NCBI RefSeq assembly: GCF_902859935.1
Contig: NZ_CADIKI010000011.1
Location: 202,721-266,720, forward strand
Reading direction: 5' to 3'
Source: Paraburkholderia fynbosensis
GTDB taxonomy: Bacteria > Pseudomonadota > Gammaproteobacteria > Burkholderiales > Burkholderiaceae
DNA: 64,000 nt
Positions 38,244 to 47,644 of the stretch are shown piece after piece. A model generated the notes under the pieces. That model had not been told where the DNA came from. It did no database searches and worked only from the letters and a program-made list of their open reading frames with translations. The translations under genes were made by a program, and so were the position numbers. Within the stretch, counting starts at the first letter, position 1, and every line of letters begins with the position of its first letter.

Positions 38244-39493
38244 AGCCGATCGAACAGATGCAGACGCCCGATCCGCGCAATGTCGAGCACTGGCGAGCCG
38301 ATTTTCCGATTCTGGGCGAGCGCATGCATGGCCGGCCATTGGTCTATCTCGACAATGGCGCCACTACGCAAAAGCCCGCCTCGGTCATCTACGCGGAAAA
38401 CGCTTACTACCGGCATAGCAACGCCAATGTGCACCGCGGCGTGCATCTGCTGTCGCAGCGCGCGACCGATTCATTCGAGGCCGCACGCGCGAAGATTGCA
38501 CGCCTCGTCAATGCGCAGCGTCCCGAGGAGATCGTATTCGTGCGTGGCACGACCGAGGCGATCAATCTCGTCGCCCAGAGCTATGCTCGCCCGCAGATCA
38601 AGCCCGGCGACGAAATCCTGATTAGCGCGATGGAGCACCATTCGAACATTGTGCCGTGGCAGCTCGTCTGCGAGCAGACGGGCGCGGCGCTGAAAGTCGT
38701 GCCGATCGACGATACGGGTGCGCTCGATGCCGACGCGTACGAGCGTTTGTTGAATGAACGTACGCGGCTCGTCGCGATGACGCACCTGGCCAACGCACTC
38801 GGCAGCATCAATCCGGTGGAGCGCATCGTTGCAGCGGCACACGCACGGGGCGTGCCGGTGCTGCTGGATGGTGCACAGGCAATCGCGCATCTGCCGGTTG
38901 ACGTCCGCGCGATAGATTGCGATTTCTACGCGTTTTCCGGGCATAAGGTGTACGGACCGACTGGCATTGGCGTGCTATACGCCAAGGCCGCACTGCTTGA
39001 AGCGATGCCGCCGTGGCAGGGCGGCGGCGACATGATCCGCTCGGTAACCTTCGAGAAAACGGAATACAACGCGATTCCGTGGAAGTTCGAGGCAGGTACG
39101 CCGAACATTGCTGGCGCAATTGCGCTGGGCGCGGCGCTCGACTATGTCGATAGCATCGGCATGGAAGTCATCGCCGCGCACGAGAACGAACTGCTCGCCT
39201 ATGCGACGGCCGCCCTGCGGGTGATACCGGGCTTGCGTTTTATAGGTAGCGCACACGACAAGGCAAGCATTCTGTCGTTCGTGCTCGACGGCGTGCATGC
39301 CCATGATGTCGGCACGATTCTCGATCGACACGGAATCGCCGTGCGTGCGGGCCATCATTGCGCGATGCCGGTGATGCAGCGCTTCGGCGTACCGGCTACC
39401 GTGCGCGCGTCGCTCGCCCTCTACAACACGCACCAGGATATCGACGCGCTGATCGAAGGCCTCGTCAAGGTCAGGGAGATATTCGGAACATGA
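38240..39493 (+). CDS. sufS: Cysteine desulfurase SufS
   Basis: A 417-residue group II cysteine desulfurase. Markers: VYLDNGATTQKP, MEHHSNIVPW (PLP-stacking His), DFYAFSGHKVYGPTGIG (PLP Lys) and RAGHHCAMPVMQRFG with the catalytic Cys. It takes sulfur from L-cysteine and hands it to SufU. The 4-bp overlaps on each side imply coupled translation. Confidence 0.95.
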   Translation: MKPIEQMQTPDPRNVEHWRADFPILGERMHGRPLVYLDNGATTQKPASVIYAENAYYRHSNANVHRGVHLLSQRATDSFEAARAKIARLVNAQRPEEIVFVRGTTEAINLVAQSYARPQIKPGDEILISAMEHHSNIVPWQLVCEQTGAALKVVPIDDTGALDADAYERLLNERTRLVAMTHLANALGSINPVERIVAAAHARGVPVLLDGAQAIAHLPVDVRAIDCDFYAFSGHKVYGPTGIGVLYAKAALLEAMPPWQGGGDMIRSVTFEKTEYNAIPWKFEAGTPNIAGAIALGAALDYVDSIGMEVIAAHENELLAYATAALRVIPGLRFIGSAHDKASILSFVLDGVHAHDVGTILDRHGIAVRAGHHCAMPVMQRFGVPATVRASLALYNTHQDIDALIEGLVKVREIFGT

Positions 39494-39942
39494 GCGATCT
39501 GCGTGATCTGTATCAGGAGGTTATTTTCGACCACTACCGGCGGCCGCGTAACTGTCATCGACTGTCCGGTGCCAATCGCACGGCTGAGGGCTATAACCCG
39601 CTGTGCGGCGACCGGATGACGCTATATCTGCGAATCGAGGACGGCATCGTCAAAGAGGCCAGTTTCGAAGGCGCAGGCTGTGCAATTGCGACAGCATCAG
39701 CGTCGCTGATGACCGAGGCGCTGAAGGGCAAAACAGAAGCAGAGGCCGAAGCGCTGTTCGGGCGCTTTCACGACATGGTGACAACACCCGCTGCACGGCA
39801 GGCGGCAGCCGCGGAGATGGGCAAGCTGGCGGTGCTGTCCGGTGTACGGGAGTTTCCCGAGCGTGTGAAGTGCGCAACGCTGGCCTGGCATACGCTGCGC
39901 GCCGCGCTGCACGACGAGGACCGCCCCGTTTCGACAGAGTGA
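39490..39942 (+). CDS. sufU: SufU-type sulfur acceptor
   Basis: A 150-residue IscU-fold protein. Ligand positions match Bacillus SufU: YNPLCGDRM (Cys, Asp), GAGCAIATASASLMTE (Cys) and RVKCATLAWHT (Cys), which bind zinc and accept sulfur from SufS. A SufE is not found here; use of SufU is the usual arrangement in Firmicutes and Actinobacteria. ATG 39490 overlaps the sufS stop. Confidence 0.93.
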   Translation: MSDLRDLYQEVIFDHYRRPRNCHRLSGANRTAEGYNPLCGDRMTLYLRIEDGIVKEASFEGAGCAIATASASLMTEALKGKTEAEAEALFGRFHDMVTTPAARQAAAAEMGKLAVLSGVREFPERVKCATLAWHTLRAALHDEDRPVSTE

Positions 39943-39950
39943 GGCAGACG

Positions 39951-40319
39951 ATGAGCACATTCGACTGGCTGAAGCGCGCTGAGGCCGCACAACCCGGCAG
40001 CGGCGCAACAACTGAACGTCTTCAAGAGCGCGTGATCGACGCGCTGCGCACCGTATTCGACCCGGAGATTCCGGTCAACATCTACGATTTGGGGCTTGTT
40101 TATGGTCTTGACGTGGACGAAGCCGAAGGCCGCGTTGGGATTCGCATGACGCTGACCGCGCCCGGCTGCCCGGTCGCGCAGACCTTCCCGGCGACCGTGG
40201 AGGATGCAGTGTTTCCGGTGAGCGGAGTGAACGACGTGCACGTTGAACTGGTGTGGGATCCGCCGTGGTCGAGAGACCGGATGTCGGATGCGGCGCGCCT
40301 GCAATTGGGGATGCTTTGA
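39951..40319 (+). CDS. sufT: SufT / MIP18-family Fe-S assembly factor (DUF59)
   Basis: A 122-residue protein with the DUF59 core: VIDALRTVFDPEIPVNIYDL, LVYGLDVDE and LTAPGCPVAQTFP with the conserved Cys. SufT proteins mature Fe-S proteins under high demand. It starts 8 bp after sufU and is 1 bp before the ferredoxin gene; the frame upstream of 39951 lies inside sufU and is rejected. Confidence 0.9.
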   Translation: MSTFDWLKRAEAAQPGSGATTERLQERVIDALRTVFDPEIPVNIYDLGLVYGLDVDEAEGRVGIRMTLTAPGCPVAQTFPATVEDAVFPVSGVNDVHVELVWDPPWSRDRMSDAARLQLGML

Positions 40320-40320
40320 T

Positions 40321-40641
40321 ATGTCCGACTGGGTCGATGTCGCCGCGATCGGGGATTTTCCCGCCGGGTCTGTTCGTAGCGTCGAGGTCGATGGCGCGCA
40401 GGTTGCTGTATTCAACGTCGACGGCACCTGTTACGCAATCGAGGATATCTGCCCGCACGACGGCGGCATCCTGACGGGCGGTGTGGTGGAAGGCGACGTG
40501 ATTGTCTGTCCGCGACACGGTGCACGATTTTGCATCAGGACCGGAAAGGTGCTGGCGCCGCCGGCATATGAGGATGTGGTGGCGTTTCCAGTGCGGATCG
40601 AGGCAGGCGTCGTTCAGGTGCGTGACGAGCGGTGGGATTGA
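40321..40641 (+). CDS. Rieske-type [2Fe-2S] ferredoxin
   Basis: A 106-residue Rieske protein with both cluster motifs: CPHDGG and CPRHGARF (Cys-x-His ... Cys-x-x-His) 17-18 residues apart. No membrane anchor, so it is a soluble ferredoxin like those of dioxygenase systems. As the last gene of the SUF operon it could be an electron donor during cluster assembly or repair (inference). Confidence 0.92.
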   Translation: MSDWVDVAAIGDFPAGSVRSVEVDGAQVAVFNVDGTCYAIEDICPHDGGILTGGVVEGDVIVCPRHGARFCIRTGKVLAPPAYEDVVAFPVRIEAGVVQVRDERWD

Positions 40642-40649
40642 GGTGCGCA

Positions 40650-40981
40650 ATCGGCCGGCTCTCGTTCGGTCACAGCTTCGCAGATGGCCGCTGCATCGGC
40701 TGCGTCGTTCTTGCCGCGCTTGCCTGACATCCGGTACGGCGCCACGAGCTTGGGCGCGATCAGCTTCACAGTGTGGCCGTGCTGTCGGAATATCAGCGGC
40801 CAGTGATGTGCACTGAACACGCTTCCATGCCAATGAGACAGGGCGTCAACTGAGCGATCAACGCGAGCAGTTGATCGCGTGGGACATGCGGTTTGATCTA
40901 TATCGGCTTGCCGGTTTCATCCACTCCGTGAACCGCAAAGACGTTCTTGGCAAGATCGATTCCGATGGTGACCATGGACAT
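40650..40981 (-). pseudogene. IS110-family transposase fragment
   Basis: The minus strand from 40981 reads MSMVTIGIDLAKNVFAVHGV then DETGKPI, a stop, then IKPHVPRDQLLALIAQLTP and CLIGMEACS, a frameshift, then RQHGHTVKLIAPKLVAPYRM and KNDAADAAAICEAV. This is the N-terminal RuvC-like DEDD domain of IS110 transposases, with an in-frame TAG, a frameshift and truncation. It abuts the 3' end of the Rieske gene by 9 bp. Inactive. Confidence 0.85.
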
Positions 40982-41257
40982 GGACTTCCCCTCCTGTTGG
41001 TGTTGATGAAGGTTGAGACTTCATCACGGCACTTTGATGCCGAATTGCGGCTTGCGCCGCCGCCTCGGGACGGGAAATTCCCTTTCATTCGAATGGCGAC
41101 GAAGCGACCTAGAACAGCCGCACGCTTTTTTTCTTGTCGGCCACCATCGGTGAAGGCCGATGCCCCGCCAATTTTCGAAATGGGATGGGTGCGTGTTCGG
41201 GATTCCCGTGCAGTCCTCGCTCCCTGGTCTGGTCTGATGGACGAGAGTAAAGGGCTG
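40982..41257. other. Spacer, no gene
   Basis: About 275 bp between the IS110 fragment and the SET-domain pseudogene. Nothing recognised. Confidence 0.35.
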
Positions 41258-41805
41258 TCATTCGATAGTCGGCGTCGCGTCAAACCGATCGAAACATGGG
41301 TATGTGTGCAGCGCTAGTGCGTCGTCTGTGACGGTCGCACTAGCGAATGACGATGATCCCGCGTCGCTGCCCAGCATGGATTGCCGGCAGCCCGGAGCGC
41401 CGCAGCGACATGAATACTGGGCACGCACGTCGTCAGTGGTCGGGCCATCGACTGCCAGACTATAGTCGATGAAAAGCTCGTCGCCCGGCGCGATAGTGGT
41501 GAGCGCATGAATGAACACCCGCTCGTCCATTTCCATTGCCTCGCAGTTCGGCGCGCACGCATGGTTGAGAAAGCGGGCGCTGTTGCCCCGCGGCTGCCGT
41601 CAATCGCGCGACCATCCGACTGGCCGAAGACGAAAGTATGGCCTGCGCTAGACTGCTGACGGGCGACGGCGAGGCGCCAGTTGGTCACTTCATCACCCTT
41701 GTACTCGATAAGCCGTTCGCCCGCTGAGATAGGCTGCAGCGCGAATAGTCCCTTGCCATGTACGGCTGAGCGTCGGGCCGTAATGCGGCGCAAGCCCATG
41801 GGCAT
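41258..41805 (-). pseudogene. SET-domain protein, frameshifted
   Basis: Two overlapping frames together encode a SET-domain protein. From 41805 (or 41799, behind AAGGAAATG): LRRITARRSAVHGKGLFALQ, GERLIEYKGDEVTNWR, then IDGSRGA. After a one-base shift near 41585: NSARFLNHACAPNCEAMEMD, GDELFIDYSL and the post-SET cysteines YSCRCGAPGCRQ. Restoring one missing A at about 41585 (GCAACAGC to GCAAACAGC, minus strand) rejoins the domain including the NHxCxPN motif. It is therefore either a recent pseudogene or a sequencing error. Bacterial SET proteins are lysine methyltransferase-like; target unknown. Confidence 0.85.
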
Positions 41806-42014
41806 TTCCTTCGACGGGTTTATTCGTGAGTTTGATTCTCCAGCGTGGCGGAGGATTGCTGGTCGCCTGCGAACGCACAAGTGCCCAGATTTTGGCGCAA
41901 CTAACGGTCAGGCGCGGCAGACTTAGGGCCGCGGCTTCGCCGCACACCGCTTGCAGAAAGAGGCCGCTGTATCGTCCTGGCGATCAGGGTTATTGCATCA
42001 CGGACGAAGACCTG

Positions 42015-42218
42015 TCACTTCCGCGTCGCAAACGCCTCCTCGATCTGCCGCGCCCGGTCGACCTCATCGCTATGCAGGTAGATCGACGTCGTCGACACCG
42101 ACGCGTGCCGCAGATTGTCCCGAATCGTCGTCAGCTCGGCCCCGCGCCCGAGGGCTTGCGTCGCGTGGGTATGGCGCGCGCCGAAGCCGTTGATGAAGTA
42201 CGGGTTGGTGATCCGCAA
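42015..42218 (-). pseudogene. C-terminal fragment of a tyrosine recombinase
   Basis: A 67-residue frame with FGARHTHATQALGRGAEL, TIRDNLRHASVSTTSIYLHS and DEVDRARQIEEAF. This is the C-terminal catalytic part (RHxHA, the LRHAS block and the nucleophilic Tyr region) of site-specific integrases common in Burkholderia. The N-terminal ~80% is missing. It marks a former integrated element. Confidence 0.75.
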
Positions 42219-42237
42219 GCGCAGCCAGCCGAAACAC

Positions 42238-42278
42238 TTTTGCGTACGACGCGTTTCCTCAACACGTAGTACGCAAAA
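42238..42278. repeat. Perfect 10-bp inverted repeat between porin and recombinase tail
   Basis: TTTTGCGTAC (42238-42247) and GTACGCAAAA (42269-42278) flank a 21-bp loop. It lies 20 bp beyond the porin stop. It could be a porin transcript hairpin or a relic of recombinase binding sites; the sequence does not decide. Confidence 0.55.
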
Positions 42279-42298
42279 TTAACGTACATCGCGCAATC

Positions 42299-43501
42299 TT
42301 AGAACCGATGCCGCACACCAATGCTGACGATCGCCTGCGACTGTGCCGCCGACGAGTGACCATTTCCCTTGTCGGTCACCGAGGCGGTCGCCGCCACCGG
42401 ATTTCCGAGTGCATCGAGGGTCATCCCGGACGCATGCTGATAGCCGCCCATCAGATAGGCGGTAGAACGGTTAGACAGCTTGTACTGAGCACCGAGCGAT
42501 ACGGTGTGATATTGCGCTCGATCGTCTACGCCATCCACTTCGCCGCCTCGTGTATAGCTGTATCCCGCGAACAGCCGTAACTCAGGTCGCACGGTCCACT
42601 GCGCGAACACGCCCGCGACGTTGAACGTAGCGCGACCGTTGAACAGTGAATCAGCGCCCGAGCGGTACTGAACATTGCTGTAATTTACGCCAGCAAGCAC
42701 TGGGCCGAAATCGTAAGTCGCTCCCGCCGCGACGATCTGCTGTGACTGCGCGCTCGCGTAGCCTTCGTTGATGGATGAATTGAATAAGCCGTCGTCGGTG
42801 GCGCTCCATTTTCCGGCGGTCGTATCGCCTGCACCGTTTTTAGTGTTGTCGGACCGCTCATAGCCGACGCCCACATGCACCGGACCATTCGCATACGACG
42901 CACCGACGCTCCACGTGTTCTGCTGTTTCACACTACCTGGCTGGCCGCCAAAACCGTATAGCGCGCCAAACGTGAACCCCGCGTAAGCCGCGCTGGTGTA
43001 CTTGATCGAATTGTTGACGCGAGCCGTCTGATCGAGATCGTCGATATCGCCCGGATGCGCGCCGTAGCCGCCGACTAGCGCAACCGGTGCGACTGGACTC
43101 ACGAAGTCATTCAGCGAAGTGTACTGACGACCCATCGTGATGGTCCCGTATTGCGCGCTGCCAATCCCCACGAACGCCTGACGCCCGAACAGACCACCGT
43201 TCTGACCGACCTTGCCGTTGGAGATATCGAAGCCGTCTTCGAGCTGGAACAGCGCGGTCCAGCCGCCGCCGAGCTGTTCGTTACCCTTGATGCCCCAGCG
43301 GCTTCCCGACAGATTGCCACTCGTGGCAGCCACATTCGAATGCCCGGTGTACGCGCCCGTCGAGCCGCTGCGTTCGTTGGTCCGATAAGTGATACCCGCG
43401 TCGACGATGCCGTACAGCATCACCGAACTCTGCGCGGATGCGATTCCCGCGAAGGACAGCAGGAGGGGCGTGGCAAACCAATGTTTTTTCATCATTGTCA
43501 T
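42299..43501 (-). CDS. Gram-negative porin (Burkholderia type)
   Basis: A 400-residue outer-membrane porin. Signal peptide MMKKHWFATPLLLSFAGIAS, cleavage after ASA, then QSSVMLYGIVDAGITY, the classic first strand of beta-proteobacterial porins. Repeated aromatic beta-strand ends follow, and the C-terminus is IVSIGVRHRF with the terminal Phe needed for Bam recognition. Regions such as SRWGIKGNEQLGGGWTALFQLEDGF and GRQAFVGIGSAQYGTITMGR are typical. No strong ribosome site; ATGs at 43495 and 43492 are alternatives. Confidence 0.93.
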   Translation of the reverse strand: MTMMKKHWFATPLLLSFAGIASAQSSVMLYGIVDAGITYRTNERSGSTGAYTGHSNVAATSGNLSGSRWGIKGNEQLGGGWTALFQLEDGFDISNGKVGQNGGLFGRQAFVGIGSAQYGTITMGRQYTSLNDFVSPVAPVALVGGYGAHPGDIDDLDQTARVNNSIKYTSAAYAGFTFGALYGFGGQPGSVKQQNTWSVGASYANGPVHVGVGYERSDNTKNGAGDTTAGKWSATDDGLFNSSINEGYASAQSQQIVAAGATYDFGPVLAGVNYSNVQYRSGADSLFNGRATFNVAGVFAQWTVRPELRLFAGYSYTRGGEVDGVDDRAQYHTVSLGAQYKLSNRSTAYLMGGYQHASGMTLDALGNPVAATASVTDKGNGHSSAAQSQAIVSIGVRHRF

Positions 43502-43624
43502 GTGTTTGTTAAGGCGTCGATCGCAAGTCGCCTGAACGGCGATCTCGCGTTGTTCCGTGCGAGCGCCGTCCGCCTCGGGCGATGAGGCTGACTGACGTCG
43601 AACGGGAATCGTGAGGGCGTGAGG

Positions 43625-43663
43625 GGGCTGACGTCGTGCGCTGAACGTCAGCTACGTCAGCCC
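43625..43663. terminator. Possible transcript-end hairpin after cytochrome c gene
   Basis: GGGCTGACGT (43625-43634) and ACGTCAGCCC (43654-43663) are perfect 10-bp arms with a 19-bp loop, 20 bp past the cytochrome stop. No U-run follows, so it may be an RNA-stability hairpin and not an intrinsic terminator. Confidence 0.45.
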
Positions 43664-43682
43664 GTGCTGGCGTTACGGTCTA

Positions 43683-45059
43683 CTAGTGGCGTGCCGCACC
43701 TGGCGGCAATTCGGGCGCCGTGACGCTGACCGTCCTGCGGACCTTCGCAACGTCGGAGGCCGTGACCGTCGAGCCGGTATTGCCCCAGCTCGTGCGCACG
43801 AAGTTGGTCACGTCGGCGACTTCCTCGTCGTTCAGACGCCATCCGAAGGCGGGCATCGTGAAAGTCGACGGTGCGGATTTCGTGCCCTTCAGCGCGCTGC
43901 CGGACAGCAGTACGTGAATGACCGATGTCGCGTCCTTGCCCTGCACGACAGGATTGCCGCTCAGAGCCGGAAATACGCCGGTGTAGCCGTGTCCGTCGCT
44001 GCGGTGGCAGGACGTGCAGTTGTCGCGATAGACCGCTGCGCCCGGTGCAGTGGCGTCGCCGGTGCGCAAAGCGTGCGCCGCTGTATCGTCGTATGCATGG
44101 GGCTTTTCAGCGGGATCGCTCGACGGCAGCGTCTTGATGTAGCGGGCCATCGCGGTGACATCGGCATCGCTCATGTACTGCGCGCTGTGCTGCACGACAT
44201 CCGTCATTCCGCCGAATGCCGCGGCATGGGCCGTGCGGCCGGTCTTCAGGAATTGCACGAGTTCGCTTTCGCTCCATGCGCCGACGCCGGTGCGTGGATT
44301 GCCCCGCAGACTCGACGGCACCCAGCCGTCGATGGGTGCGCCACCGGCCAGATACGTCGGTCCGTCGAGGTCGTCCAGTGCGAGCTCCTGCATCGTCACG
44401 CTGCGCGGCGTGTGGCATGCGCCGCAATGGCCGAGACCCTGGACCAGATACGCGCCGCGTGCGAGAACCGGGTCGCTATAGCGGGCCGTATCGAACGCTT
44501 TCGGATCTGGGGCGAACAGGTGACGCCAGATGTCGAGTGGCCAGCGCATCGACAGTGGCCACACGATATCCACCGGACGGTTGTTTTGCGCGACCGGTGC
44601 GACGCCATGCGTGAAATACGCGTACAGCGCATGCATATCGTCGTCGCTCAGACGGGCATACGACGGGTAGGGCATCGCCGGATATAACGTCGCTCCATTC
44701 GGCCGCACGCCCGCACGCACCGCGCGATCGAACTGCGCAAAAGTCCACGATCCGATGCCAGTGTTGCGGTCCGGCGTGATGTTAGTCGAATAGATCGCGC
44801 CGATCGGCGTGTCGAATTTGAGGCCGCCCGCGAATGGCTTGCCCGACGGTGCCGAGTGGCAGGCGACGCAATCGCCGGCACGAGCGAGGTATTCGCCGTG
44901 CGCGATTAATCCAGCGTCTGACGTGGTGCCTGACTTGGCGGGTGGCGAGGCCTGCGCCAAATCGATAGCAGGCGGCCCGAACAACGCAGCGCAGATACCT
45001 GCCGTCCACACCGCGCGACGCAGATGGTTCGAGAAGATCGTCGTCATACGCATGCTCAT
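43683..45059 (-). CDS. Triheme cytochrome c subunit of gluconate-dehydrogenase-type complex
   Basis: A 458-residue membrane-associated cytochrome with a signal peptide and three heme motifs: CVACH, CGACH and CTSCH. Length and architecture fit the beta (cytochrome) subunit of FAD-dependent gluconate 2-dehydrogenase, 2-ketogluconate dehydrogenase and related enzymes, which pass electrons to ubiquinone. Its start overlaps the flavoprotein stop by 4 bp. Confidence 0.9.
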   Translation of the reverse strand: MSMRMTTIFSNHLRRAVWTAGICAALFGPPAIDLAQASPPAKSGTTSDAGLIAHGEYLARAGDCVACHSAPSGKPFAGGLKFDTPIGAIYSTNITPDRNTGIGSWTFAQFDRAVRAGVRPNGATLYPAMPYPSYARLSDDDMHALYAYFTHGVAPVAQNNRPVDIVWPLSMRWPLDIWRHLFAPDPKAFDTARYSDPVLARGAYLVQGLGHCGACHTPRSVTMQELALDDLDGPTYLAGGAPIDGWVPSSLRGNPRTGVGAWSESELVQFLKTGRTAHAAAFGGMTDVVQHSAQYMSDADVTAMARYIKTLPSSDPAEKPHAYDDTAAHALRTGDATAPGAAVYRDNCTSCHRSDGHGYTGVFPALSGNPVVQGKDATSVIHVLLSGSALKGTKSAPSTFTMPAFGWRLNDEEVADVTNFVRTSWGNTGSTVTASDVAKVRRTVSVTAPELPPGAARH

Positions 45060-46834
45060 ACGCTCACCAGCGGACCGGGGTTCTTCAGATACTGCGTACG
45101 GATCGCACGCGCGGACCAGTAGGCGAGCGCGGCAACGAGACCCGTCGGGTTGTAGCCGATGCCTTGCGGAAACGCCGACGCGCCCATCACGAACACGTTA
45201 TGCACATCCCAGCTTTGCAGATAGCGGTTGAGCACACTCGTTTTCGGATCAGTGCCCATCACCGCGCCGCCCACCAGGTGAGTGGTCTGATAGCGGCGCG
45301 AATCGAAATGTGCGCCATATTCGCGCGTATACACGTTGATTGCTTTTGGGCCCATCTGCTGGGCGATCTTGTGCATTTGCCCAGTGACGTAGCGCGCCAT
45401 TGCGATGTCGTTGTCTTTCCAGTCGAACGTCATGCGCAGGAGCGGCTGGCCGTATGAATCGCGGTAGGTCGGATCGAGGTCGAGGAACACGTCACGATAA
45501 GACATGTTCGAACCGTGCGCATCCATCGAAACCGTGTGCGCGTAATGATCCTTCACCGACTTCTTCCACGCGCTACCCCAGTTCGGCGTACCGGCCGGCG
45601 TCGCAATGCCGCTGATCGGCTTCGTGCCCGCCTGGTTGACCCACAAAGGCGATCCACCGACAAAACCGAGCGGGCCGTGATCGAAGTTGTCCGCGTTGAA
45701 ATCGTCGACGGCAACTCCGTTACCGCCCGCGCCGATGAACGGATTGGTGTACGTGTCCTTGTCGAAGAACGCGTTAATGGTCGACAGGTTCTGATAGGCG
45801 AAATTGCGGCCCACAACGCCTTCGCCGGAGATCGGGTCGTATGGCTTGCCGATGCCCGACAGCAGCAACAGATGAACGTTGTGATACTGGAAGGCCGCGA
45901 CGATCACGAGATCGGCGGGCTGGAAAACTTCCTGGCCCGATGGCTCGACGTACGTGACGCCCTTCGCAAGCTTCTTCGAGTCGTCGAGATCGACGCGCAG
46001 CACGTGGCAGCGCGTGCGCAATTCGAAGTGCGGCGACTGCTTCAACGCAGGCAGGATGTTGACGTTCGGCGATGCCTTGGAATACATGTAGCACGCGTAG
46101 CCGCTGCAAAAGCCGCAGAAGTTGCACGGACCCATTTGTGCACCATACGGATTCGTGTAGGGACCGGAAGTATTCGCTGAAGGCAAACGATAAGGATGCA
46201 GCCCCAGTTCCTTCGCGGCTCTACCGAAACGCTCGGCGGAATAGGTGTTCAACTGCGCGGGCAACGGGAAATTGTCGCTGCGCGGCGCTTCGAACACGTT
46301 GCCGTCGCCGACAACCTTGCCGTTCACTTTATAGGCTTGGCCCGATGTGCCGAACACTTTCTCCGCGAAATCGAAATGCGGTTCGAGTTCGTCGTAGCTA
46401 ACGCCGTAATCCTGAATCGTCATTCCCTCGGGGATGAACTTCTTCCCGTAGCGCTCTTCGTAGTGACTGCGCAGACGCAACTCTTCCGGCGTGATGCGGA
46501 AATGCACGCCCGACCAGTGCAGTCCGGCGCCGCCCACGCCTTCACCAGGCAGAAAAGCCGCAAGTTGACGATAGGGCAGCGCGGTTTCCATCACGTTGTG
46601 ACGGATTGATACCGTGGTCTTCGACAGGTCCAGGAACAGTTTCTTGCGAACGTTGTATGTGAGTTCGTCGATCGTGTTCGGATACGCGCCGTCCGGATAC
46701 GTATCGCGATACTCGCCGCGTTCCAGCGCGACCACTTTAAGCCCTGCCTCCGTGAGTTCTTTTGCGAGAATCGCGCCGGTCCAGCCGAAGCCGACGATGA
46801 CCGCGTCGACATGCGGTTTGCTGTTGGTTGCCAT
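45056..46834 (-). CDS. GMC-family FAD oxidoreductase, gluconate 2-dehydrogenase alpha-like
   Basis: A 592-residue flavoprotein. The N-terminal FAD motif is VDAVIVGFGWTGAILAKELT, and the C-terminal HLVGGAVMGTDP and PTGLVAALAYWSA complete the GMC fold with an active-site His region. A cysteine-rich segment, CNFCGFCSGYACYMYSKASP, resembles the Fe-S-binding Cys motif of FAD-dependent glucose/gluconate dehydrogenases. Size (592 aa) is closest to gluconate 2-dehydrogenase. It oxidises a sugar acid or sugar in the periplasm. Starts 1 bp into the stop of the gamma gene. Confidence 0.88.
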   Translation of the reverse strand: MATNSKPHVDAVIVGFGWTGAILAKELTEAGLKVVALERGEYRDTYPDGAYPNTIDELTYNVRKKLFLDLSKTTVSIRHNVMETALPYRQLAAFLPGEGVGGAGLHWSGVHFRITPEELRLRSHYEERYGKKFIPEGMTIQDYGVSYDELEPHFDFAEKVFGTSGQAYKVNGKVVGDGNVFEAPRSDNFPLPAQLNTYSAERFGRAAKELGLHPYRLPSANTSGPYTNPYGAQMGPCNFCGFCSGYACYMYSKASPNVNILPALKQSPHFELRTRCHVLRVDLDDSKKLAKGVTYVEPSGQEVFQPADLVIVAAFQYHNVHLLLLSGIGKPYDPISGEGVVGRNFAYQNLSTINAFFDKDTYTNPFIGAGGNGVAVDDFNADNFDHGPLGFVGGSPLWVNQAGTKPISGIATPAGTPNWGSAWKKSVKDHYAHTVSMDAHGSNMSYRDVFLDLDPTYRDSYGQPLLRMTFDWKDNDIAMARYVTGQMHKIAQQMGPKAINVYTREYGAHFDSRRYQTTHLVGGAVMGTDPKTSVLNRYLQSWDVHNVFVMGASAFPQGIGYNPTGLVAALAYWSARAIRTQYLKNPGPLVSV

Positions 46835-47574
46835 CAGGTGCGTTTTCCTTCAATCGACACGGGACCATACGGATAGGCCTCGCCGTTCTGGTTGACGAAG
46901 TCCATGAAATCCGCGCGCGCGCCGGGGAAGCCGATCATTTTCCAGCCGCCCATGTCGCGATTGCCGCCGTGAATCGGGTCGCAGAAATAGCCTTCGCGGG
47001 TGTTTTGCAGCAGCTGCGCGAAGAACACGTTGGCGGGCACGTCAGCGAGATCGACGCCGCCTTTTTCGAGCGCGCCGAGTACGGTATCGCGGGTGGCGGC
47101 ATCGAGTGCGTCGAAAGTCTTGGTGTAGGTTTTCGTGCAGTACGCGTTCACCGAAGCAATGCCGAGCCGATAGAGATCGCGCGGCACCAGCTTCAACTGG
47201 TAACCGAGTTCCGGCACGCCCTGCTGGAATGGGCCGTGCATGTACCAGAGCGCGCCATGCGCATAAGGCGTATCCATCTGACGGTCGATGAATTCGGGCA
47301 CGCCGGCTTCAATCGCGCCGGGGCCTTCGCTGTCGACAGGAATCAGACGGTCGACGGCTGCGTGGACGAACGCCCACTCCTTCGCGTCGAAGAAGCGCGG
47401 TTTGTACCCAGCGCGGGGCGGGTTGGCACTGTTTTCGCCATTCGGGCTCGACGTGGACGCCGAAGGATTCGACGCGTTGTGCTGCACGTCGCAACCCGCC
47501 AGCGTGCCGGCTGGGACCAGCGCGATGGCCGAGCGCAGGAAGCCTCGGCGCGAGGTAAGAGGGAATTCGGGCAT
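46834..47574 (-). CDS. Gluconate 2-dehydrogenase gamma subunit-like, Tat-exported
   Basis: A 246-residue small subunit with a twin-arginine signal (TSRRGFLRSAIALVPAGTLA). The mature part has GVPEFIDRQMDTPYAHGALWY and YFCDPIHGGNRDMGGWKMIG, typical of the gluconate 2-dehydrogenase subunit 3 family. It exports the flavoprotein by piggyback through Tat. First gene of the gamma-alpha-beta operon; a PtxS-like palindrome lies 71 bp upstream. Confidence 0.9.
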   Translation of the reverse strand: MPEFPLTSRRGFLRSAIALVPAGTLAGCDVQHNASNPSASTSSPNGENSANPPRAGYKPRFFDAKEWAFVHAAVDRLIPVDSEGPGAIEAGVPEFIDRQMDTPYAHGALWYMHGPFQQGVPELGYQLKLVPRDLYRLGIASVNAYCTKTYTKTFDALDAATRDTVLGALEKGGVDLADVPANVFFAQLLQNTREGYFCDPIHGGNRDMGGWKMIGFPGARADFMDFVNQNGEAYPYGPVSIEGKRT

Positions 47575-47644
47575 GTTCTCGTTTCACCAGAGTAGGGCGC
47601 GCAATCGCGTCCGCAACGGCATTTTGCCGCGGAACGATGATATT

